From Spirochaetaceae bacterium (lineage in GTDB: Bacteria; Spirochaetota; Spirochaetia; Treponematales; Breznakiellaceae): a stretch of DNA of 10,941 nt. Shown here one piece after another: positions 6,311-10,941 of the stretch. Where the stretch lies: NCBI GenBank assembly GCA_031290855.1, contig JAISLM010000130.1:1-10941 (forward strand). Reading direction: 5' to 3'. Position 1 is the stretch's first letter, and every line of letters begins with the position of its first letter. The notes below the pieces were generated by a model that had not been told where the DNA came from, ran no database searches, and saw nothing but the letters and a program-made list of their open reading frames with translations. Both the position numbers and the translations under genes were made by a program.

Positions 6311-7411
6311 ATGGTAATTGAATTAAACGAAAAAAACATTTTTACCGCAGGGGAACTGGTACGTGCGGGTAAAATCGTTGCTTTTCCTACGGAAACTGTT
6401 TACGGCCTGGGCTGCGACGCATTTAACAGCCATGCCTTGGCCAGGGTTTTTGAAGTAAAGAAGCGTCCACGTTTTGACCCGCTGATCATACACATAGCCT
6501 CGCTTGATACACTTGAGCGGCTTGTCGATTTTTCGAGGCTTTCCATGGCTGCGGAACAAAGGCTTTCTGTTCTGGGCCGTGCCCTTTGGCCCGGTCCGCT
6601 TACCCTGGTTATGCCAAAGTTAAAGGCGGTACCGGATTTGGCGACGGGCGGGCTTGATACGGTCGCGATACGTTTTCCCGCTCACGACGGAGCGCTGCGG
6701 TTGATAAAAGAGTCGACGGGCGCTGTAGCCGCCCCAAGCGCGAATCCTTTTGGCTACCTTAGCCCGACGCGGGCGGAACACGTACTGGAACAGTTGGGCG
6801 ATGCTGTAGACCTTGTACTTGACGGCGGCCCAACCGACATAGGCATGGAATCGACGGTACTGGATATATGCGGCGATGTCCCGCGCATACTGCGTCCAGG
6901 CGGAACGCCGCAAAACATGATCGAAACCCTTACCGGCCCGCTTGCTGCCGAGTCACCGGGCGGTGGCGGTAAAATCTCTTCTCCGGGTCAGTTAACCAGC
7001 CATTACGCACCGTCAAAAGACCTGTACCTGCATACAGAGGCGGAAATGCGCCGTCTGGCTTTCCCGGAGGATAACGCCGCCTATATGTTTTTTAACCAAG
7101 CGTCGTTTGAAGCCTTTGCCGTAAACAACAATATTCCTCTTGGTCATACAGACCGATATAAGCGTTTTTTTATACTGAGCCCGTCCGGCAGCCTTGCAGA
7201 AGCCGCCGCCCGCCTGTTCGACACCCTCCACACGATGGACGCTCTGTCCGCCGGCCCGATACACGCAGAACGCCCGCCTGACACCGGTCTTGGAGAGGCA
7301 ATCAACGACAGGCTTTCCCGCGCCGCGGCAGCCCGTACGCATAGACGGCTCGCCCAAAACAGGGACTTGCCGGGCGGTGGCAGCTCGGGCAGTGGATGGT
7401 TGCTCGAGTAG
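6311..7411 (+). CDS. tsaC: L-threonylcarbamoyladenylate synthase (Sua5/TsaC type)
   Basis: Catalyses formation of threonylcarbamoyl-AMP from threonine, bicarbonate and ATP, the first step of t6A modification at position 37 of ANN-decoding tRNAs, in the cytoplasm. In the 366-residue form the YrdC domain shows FPTETVYGLG (25-34), KKRPRFDPL (50-58), WPGPLT (93-98), PSAN (142-145), STV (181-183) and RPGG (195-198). The linker SPGQLTSHYAP (224-234) and GLGEAINDRLSRAA (326-339) mark the extra Sua5 C-terminal domain, so this is the long form rather than short TsaC. I start at the ATG at 6311, preceded by GGGCGGG with suitable spacing. An in-frame ATG at 6257 would add 18 residues overlapping a repeat copy and has no ribosome-binding site. 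The last 20 or so residues (Gly/Ser-rich) extend past the family core. It stands alone, flanked by palindromic repeats. Confidence 0.95.
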   Translation: MVIELNEKNIFTAGELVRAGKIVAFPTETVYGLGCDAFNSHALARVFEVKKRPRFDPLIIHIASLDTLERLVDFSRLSMAAEQRLSVLGRALWPGPLTLVMPKLKAVPDLATGGLDTVAIRFPAHDGALRLIKESTGAVAAPSANPFGYLSPTRAEHVLEQLGDAVDLVLDGGPTDIGMESTVLDICGDVPRILRPGGTPQNMIETLTGPLAAESPGGGGKISSPGQLTSHYAPSKDLYLHTEAEMRRLAFPEDNAAYMFFNQASFEAFAVNNNIPLGHTDRYKRFFILSPSGSLAEAAARLFDTLHTMDALSAGPIHAERPPDTGLGEAINDRLSRAAAARTHRRLAQNRDLPGGGSSGSGWLLE

Positions 7412-7449
7412 GGTGGCTGCCCATTAACCGGGCGGTCGTCCACTAGCGC

Positions 7450-7477
7450 CGCCGTGCTTACAAGCCCGTACACGGCG
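7450..7477. repeat. 7-bp inverted repeat after Sua5
   Basis: CGCCGTG (7450-7456) and CACGGCG (7471-7477) are exact reverse complements around a 14-nt loop. No T-run follows. Confidence 0.4.
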
Positions 7478-7487
7478 ATTCAATGAC

Positions 7488-7509
7488 CGGGGATATCAGC
7501 CCCGTCTTT
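7488..7509 (+). terminator. Weak candidate terminator for Sua5
   Basis: CGGGG (7488-7492) pairs with CCCCG (7500-7504) around a 7-nt loop and is followed by TCTTT. The stem and T-run are short, so the call is tentative. Confidence 0.25.
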
Positions 7510-7678
7510 CCGCCGGTACAGGCTGAATCCCGAAAACTCCGGCTCAGGCGGGCTTCCGTCCGCGCTTTTCTTCCGGTTCGCTTTTAGCACCGGTTTCCCC
7601 TCGGGAAACTTCGCGCTTCCCCCCGCCGCCCTCCCGGCGGCCCTAAACGGCGCCTGGCAGCCCCTGCCACCTGTTACG

Positions 7679-7708
7679 GGGGTCTGACCCCGGCCCCACA
7701 TATAGCGT
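7679..7708 (+). repeat. 30-nt direct repeat, copy 1 (left flank of the repeat cluster)
   Basis: Begins GGGGTCTGACCCC and ends CCCCACATATAGCGT. It matches copy 2 at 8079-8108 at 29 of 30 positions, in the same orientation. The first 13 bases form a near-perfect palindrome. Confidence 0.85.
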
Positions 7709-7721
7709 ACCGGCTTTCACC

Positions 7722-7743
7722 GGCGCCGGGCAAATCCGGCGCC
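7722..7743. repeat. Perfect 8-bp GC hairpin
   Basis: GGCGCCGG (7722-7729) pairs with CCGGCGCC (7736-7743) around GCAAAT. It lies directly after copy 1 of the 30-nt repeat. Confidence 0.6.
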
Positions 7744-7764
7744 TGTGCGTTATTCGCATCCCTG

Positions 7765-8078
7765 ATCGATCAAACCCATTACCAGTTAACTATTTCAGCC
7801 GGGCCGGGGTCAGACCCCGGACGCCCGGCAAGCTCCGCGCCGGCCGCCGCCCCTCGCCGCTCAATGTGTGCGCCTTGCCGGTCTAACTCATTACCGGGCA
7901 ATGACTTAGGCTGGTAGAGGGTCAGACCCCGGACGCCCGGTAAGCTCCGTGTCAGCCGCCGCTCAATGTGTGCGCCTTGCCGGTCTAACTCATTACCGGG
8001 CAATGACTTAAGCCGGGCCGGGGTCAGACCCCGGCCGCCGCTCCAATTCATTAGCGGACAACGGTTTAGGCCGCCAGC
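7765..8078. repeat. Tandem repeat cluster built on GGGGTCAGACCCC
   Basis: Two nearly complete units begin with GGGTCAGACCCCGGACGCCC: 7807-7918 (112 bp) and 7919-8020 (102 bp). The 10-bp difference is an extra CCCCTCGCCG-type insertion in the first unit. A third unit (8021-8078) has lost its middle but keeps both ends, and 7765-7806 looks like the diverged tail of an earlier unit. Inside each full unit CTCAATGTGTGCGCCTTGCC is followed by a stem made from CCGGT and ACCGG. The repeated cores are conserved and in direct contact with no unique spacers, so it is not CRISPR. No protein is likely, as the frame through it only reflects the repeats. Confidence 0.8.
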
Positions 8079-8108
8079 GGGGTCTGACACCGGCCCCACA
8101 TATAGCGT
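8079..8108 (+). repeat. 30-nt direct repeat, copy 2 (right flank of the repeat cluster)
   Basis: Begins GGGGTCTGACACC and ends CCCCACATATAGCGT, differing from copy 1 at one base. Together the two copies bracket the tandem cluster. Their palindrome is in the opposite sense (TCTGA) to the one inside the units (TCAGA). Confidence 0.85.
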
Positions 8109-8141
8109 GTTACGATTCTGACGGCGCCCGCCCGCGCTGCG

Positions 8142-8175
8142 AAAAAAAGCCCGCCTCCAGAAGGAGGCGGGCTTT
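8142..8175 (-). terminator. Strong intrinsic terminator of the Ig/LRR surface-protein gene
   Basis: A perfect 13-bp stem (8146-8158 with 8163-8175, loop AGAA) is followed on the minus strand by seven T. It lies 16 nt after the stop codon of the gene ending at 8191. Confidence 0.92.
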
Positions 8176-8190
8176 GCCCGGGGGAACGGG

Positions 8191-10941
8191 CTACTGCGTT
8201 ATCGTTTGGAAGCCCAGGCTGATGTCAACGGTGTAAGAGCCGTAGCTCACGCCGAAAGCTTTTTTGAAGTCGGTCTGCCATGTTTCACCGTAGCCCGACG
8301 GGGATGCCGGGGTCCTGATCGTAACGTTCTTGGAAAAGGTGCGGGAGGCGTTGAGGCTACTTGCAGACACGGACGGCGCGGCCTGGCCCATCGTGATCGT
8401 GAGGGCCTGGCCCTCGGTGTCCTGGAAAGCGCCGATGCCGATGCTTGTCACGGAGGGAATGTTTAGTGTGGCGAGGTCGCCGCAGCCCTCGAAGGCCCGG
8501 TTGCCGACGCTTGCCGCGACGGGCAGGTCCACCGTCTCGAGGGCGCCGCAACTGTAGAAGGCCCCCCCGCTGATGCTTGCCGCCTTGGGGAGGCTCACCG
8601 TCTCGAGGGCGTCGCAGTTGGCGAAGGCGTAGTCGCCGATGCTTGCCGCCTTGGGGAGGCTCACCGTGGCGAGGGCGCCGCGGTTGCTGAAGGCGTAGTC
8701 GCCGACCGCCGTAACGTTCGCACCGCTAACGTTCTTCAGGTCTGTGAAGTACCTGAAGGTGGGCGAATTTGAAGTTCCCGCCTTTATGCTCTCCGCCGGG
8801 GCGGGTAGGACGAGCGAGGCGATCCGGTTCTCGCCGGTGTTGGCACTGCCGGGGTTGAACTCCGCGCCCGACATCGCGCAGGCGGACAGGTCGAGCGCCA
8901 CGTACTTGCCCTTCTCCTTTATCTTGGAGAGTAGTGCCGCCCAGCCTTCGCCCTCGCTAGACAGGTTAAGCGCTGCCGGCAGCGGGACGGGGCTATTGGC
9001 GCTCCCCCCGCCGGACGCGCCGGAGAGGTAGGCGTCGATCAGGGCTATCGTGTCCAGCGGCCCCAGATCGACTCTCACCCTCCATTCAGCGGTTAAGCTG
9101 TCCTTTGCCGTAACCGTGTAGAAGACCGGGTTTGTGAAGTCTTGCGGCACGCCTGAGGCGGGGCTGACACTCACGCCGTTGTGCGTGATCAGGGGGCTAA
9201 GGCCTGTAAGGTTAGTGCCGTAGGGAAGGGTGACAGTAACCGTCTTCTCGGCTGAGTCGATGCCCCCCGCTATGCCGTTGATGCTGAAGCCGGTTATATC
9301 CTTTGTGGCGGGAAGCACCGTTACCGCCGCCGTGCCGGACTTCGTGCCGTCCGCCACGGAAGTGGCCCTCACGGTCAGGCTTGCGGCCGCCTCGTCTGAA
9401 GCCACGGTCAATTCACCGCCATCGCTGATACCGGTGCCTCCGCCCCCGCCCGTCACGCTCCATGTCACGGCCTGCGACGGGCTGTCCGTCCCTGTTACCA
9501 GGGCGCTGAACTGGCGGGTATCGCCCTTCGCCACGCCGGCCGTGGACGGGCTTACAGTTACGCCGGTCACAGTGGGCTGCGGCACCGTTACCGCCGCCTC
9601 GCCGTACTTCGTGTTGTCCTCCGTCGACGTGGCCCTGATCGTTACGGAGGCCGTCGTTTCCCCGGAATCCACGTACAGCGTGCTCCCGGTAAAGCCCGTT
9701 CCCGGTTTTACGCCCTGCGTTTCCACGCTCCATGTCACGGTCACCGCCGCGCCCCCCTCCGCGTCCACCGCGGCGGTGAACTGCCTGTTGCTCCCCTTCG
9801 GTACCGTTTCCCCGGTCTCGTTCACCGTTACGCCGTTTACGGTGGGAACGTACACAGCCGCCTCGCCGTATATGTCCGTGTTTTCGGCGGACACGGCCGT
9901 CACGGTCAGGCCTGACGCCGGCTCGTTAGCGCCCACGTACAGGACGCCGTCCGCGCCGATAGACGTGCCGCCCTGCCCCCCGCCGCTGACAGACCATGTT
10001 ACAGGCGTCGTATTCTGCCCGTCGTAGGCGCTGAACGTCTGCCCCTCCCCGCGCCTTACAGTCGCCGAAGCCGGGCTGACCGTCACTTCCGTCACCCCCG
10101 TGCCCGGCTCTTCGACGGGCAAGGCCTCCTTGACGGTCACAACAGCCGTGCCGTACTTCCCGTCGGACGTTATCGCCCGCACGACAAGGATTTTTTCCGC
10201 GTCTTCTTCCGCCGACACCGTAAGACGGCCCCCGGCCCCCGTTATCCCGGTACCCTCCTCCGCGTCAGGGGTGTCCAGACTCCACCACGACACGGGCGCG
10301 CCGGTCTCCGTTCCCGACAGCCTGGCGCTAAAATCCGCAAAGCCGCCCGCCGGCACGTCCGCGCTAGCCGGGTACACCGTTATGCCGCCGTCAACGGGGT
10401 GGCTTTCGCCGGTATCCCCGACGTAGACAACCGCCGTCCCGTAGTCCCCGCCGGACGCGGCCCTGACGATAACGCGGGCCAGAGCCTCCGCCGCCGATAT
10501 GTCCAGTTCGCCGGAGCTTCCGCCTATAACCGTGCCGCCCGCCGCCGCCCCGCCGCCGCCGGTCTCCAGCGTCCAGCTTACGCCGGTCACGCCGTTCCCT
10601 TCGGGGCCCAGGGCGGTGAATTTGGTCCCCGACGAGCCTCTGGCAAGACTGATTATGCCGGGCGTCACCCGTATCCCGCTTACCTCGGCGGGTATGTCCG
10701 CGGGCGTTTCTTCCGGCTCGTCCGTCACCTTTACCACGGCGGTCCCGTAGCGTCCGCTGTCCGTCCTCTCGGCCCGCAGCGTCAGGTACGCCGCGGTCTC
10801 GCTCTGCCCGACGAAAAGCTCCCCGTTGTTGGTCGTACTCATGTACGTCCCGGCCCCGCCGCCCGTCACCCGCCATGTTACAGTGGGAACGCCCCCGTTT
10901 ATGCTGTCAAGCGCCTGGAACACCCTGCTCCCGCCGGGCGC
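8191..10941 (-). CDS. Large surface protein with Ig-like (Big_2), DUF5018-like and BspA-type LRR domains (C-terminal part)
   Basis: The frame is open to the window edge, so 916 C-terminal residues are seen and the start and signal peptide lie outside. The GTG at 10923 sits inside a domain and is not the start. Numbering from it: one partial Ig-like domain (1-67), then five more (about 81-168, 179-264, 277-359, 362-447, 452-536). Each has the Big_2 pattern xVxVxPxxxxVxxGxxxxFxA...VTWSV......G..LxV...E....LTVRA.S....GTAxVTV. Residues 541-620 (KDITGFSING...SPASGVPQDFTNPVFYTVTAKD) resemble DUF5018-type beta-sandwich modules. Residues about 740-835 are 22-residue LRR_5 repeats (GDYAFxNCxALETVSLPKAASI). 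Such proteins are exported and act in adhesion or binding of host or polymer surfaces. That role is inferred from the family. There is no LPXTG motif or C-terminal membrane anchor. A strong terminator follows. Confidence 0.85.
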   Translation of the reverse strand, partial: APGGSRVFQALDSINGGVPTVTWRVTGGGAGTYMSTTNNGELFVGQSETAAYLTLRAERTDSGRYGTAVVKVTDEPEETPADIPAEVSGIRVTPGIISLARGSSGTKFTALGPEGNGVTGVSWTLETGGGGAAAGGTVIGGSSGELDISAAEALARVIVRAASGGDYGTAVVYVGDTGESHPVDGGITVYPASADVPAGGFADFSARLSGTETGAPVSWWSLDTPDAEEGTGITGAGGRLTVSAEEDAEKILVVRAITSDGKYGTAVVTVKEALPVEEPGTGVTEVTVSPASATVRRGEGQTFSAYDGQNTTPVTWSVSGGGQGGTSIGADGVLYVGANEPASGLTVTAVSAENTDIYGEAAVYVPTVNGVTVNETGETVPKGSNRQFTAAVDAEGGAAVTVTWSVETQGVKPGTGFTGSTLYVDSGETTASVTIRATSTEDNTKYGEAAVTVPQPTVTGVTVSPSTAGVAKGDTRQFSALVTGTDSPSQAVTWSVTGGGGGTGISDGGELTVASDEAAASLTVRATSVADGTKSGTAAVTVLPATKDITGFSINGIAGGIDSAEKTVTVTLPYGTNLTGLSPLITHNGVSVSPASGVPQDFTNPVFYTVTAKDSLTAEWRVRVDLGPLDTIALIDAYLSGASGGGSANSPVPLPAALNLSSEGEGWAALLSKIKEKGKYVALDLSACAMSGAEFNPGSANTGENRIASLVLPAPAESIKAGTSNSPTFRYFTDLKNVSGANVTAVGDYAFSNRGALATVSLPKAASIGDYAFANCDALETVSLPKAASISGGAFYSCGALETVDLPVAASVGNRAFEGCGDLATLNIPSVTSIGIGAFQDTEGQALTITMGQAAPSVSASSLNASRTFSKNVTIRTPASPSGYGETWQTDFKKAFGVSYGSYTVDISLGFQTITQ
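8572..8703 (-). repeat. 66-bp tandem coding repeats in the LRR region
   Basis: Two adjacent 66-bp units (8572-8637 and 8638-8703) differ at six positions. Each encodes one 22-residue LRR. Further copies on the lower-coordinate side (towards 8430) are more diverged. The DNA-level similarity points to recent unit duplication or homogenisation. Confidence 0.8.

Larger units (their letters stand above)
7412..7678. other. Non-coding stretch after Sua5
   Basis: No convincing gene is seen. A minus-strand frame (7701-7480) starts inside the repeat at 7679-7708 and has Gly/Arg/Pro-rich GC-driven composition, so I do not call it. Hairpins at 7450-7477 and 7488-7504 are listed separately. Confidence 0.4.

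Noticed and set aside
7480..7701. Minus-strand frame of 73 codons starting MWGRGQTP
   Set aside because: The start is supplied by the 30-nt repeat itself and the composition is GC-driven. I cannot exclude that the 3' part is the tail of a lost gene, but there is no positive support.
7765..8078. CRISPR array
   Set aside because: Units are 102-112 bp with continuous similarity, there are no short regular repeats with unique spacers, and no cas genes are nearby.
7779..8099. Minus-strand frame of 106 codons through the repeat cluster
   Set aside because: The translation repeats because the DNA repeats (SLPGNELDRQGAHIERR twice). Unit indels change its frame, and there is no ribosome-binding site or known domain.
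9230..10027. Plus-strand open frame of 265 codons opposite the Ig-domain gene
   Set aside because: It is an antisense shadow of the repetitive Ig-coding DNA. Its Val/Thr/Pro/Ser-rich repeats simply mirror the real protein.

Overview
The window looks like accessory-rich chromosome from a spirochaete, most likely a Treponema of the gut-associated (termite-gut) type. This is an inference from protein style: tandem Ig-like domains joined to BspA-type leucine-rich repeats, a Sua5 with a C-terminal domain, and a Gly/Ser-linked GC-rich surface protein. No rRNA or marker gene is present to prove it. No tRNA, rRNA, CRISPR array or phage module is visible.

Layout. (1) 1-620, minus strand: the visible part of an unknown, comparatively AT-rich gene. 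It runs off the left edge, and its 5' side abuts an insertion-sequence remnant. (2) About 601-1110: a decayed 5' piece of an IS982-family element. Its transposase start, ribosome-binding site and extended -10 promoter are still readable, but there is a frameshift and the 3' half is missing. (3) 1157-2986, minus strand: an intact RecQ helicase with its own promoter. (4) 3105-3332: a compact regulatory stretch with a sigma-28-like promoter, a hairpin and an intrinsic terminator on the minus strand, which together could specify a small RNA of about 80 nt. A sigma-70-type promoter fires the other way. (5) 3333-5082, plus strand: a DHH-family phosphoesterase followed after a short gap by an exported, probably outer-membrane beta-barrel protein. 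(6) 5083-6256: a gene graveyard with a decayed glutamate racemase (murI) and a perfect 23-bp hairpin. (7) 6311-7411, plus strand: Sua5/TsaC, which makes threonylcarbamoyl-AMP for tRNA t6A. (8) 7412-8141: non-coding DNA filled with hairpins and with a repeat family built on the palindrome GGGGTC(A/T)GACCCC. (9) 8142-10941, minus strand: the C-terminal 916 residues of a large surface protein (at least six Ig-like domains, a DUF5018-like domain, LRR_5 repeats) with a strong terminator.

The genes do not form one pathway. RecQ, the DHH enzyme and Sua5 are housekeeping functions. They are separated by mobile-element debris, pseudogenes and palindromic repeats, which suggests a segment being remodelled by insertion and decay. 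The most interesting items are the candidate sigma-28-driven small RNA, the GGGGTC(A/T)GACCCC repeat cluster, and the transposase leader that could hide its own ribosome-binding site on read-through transcripts.
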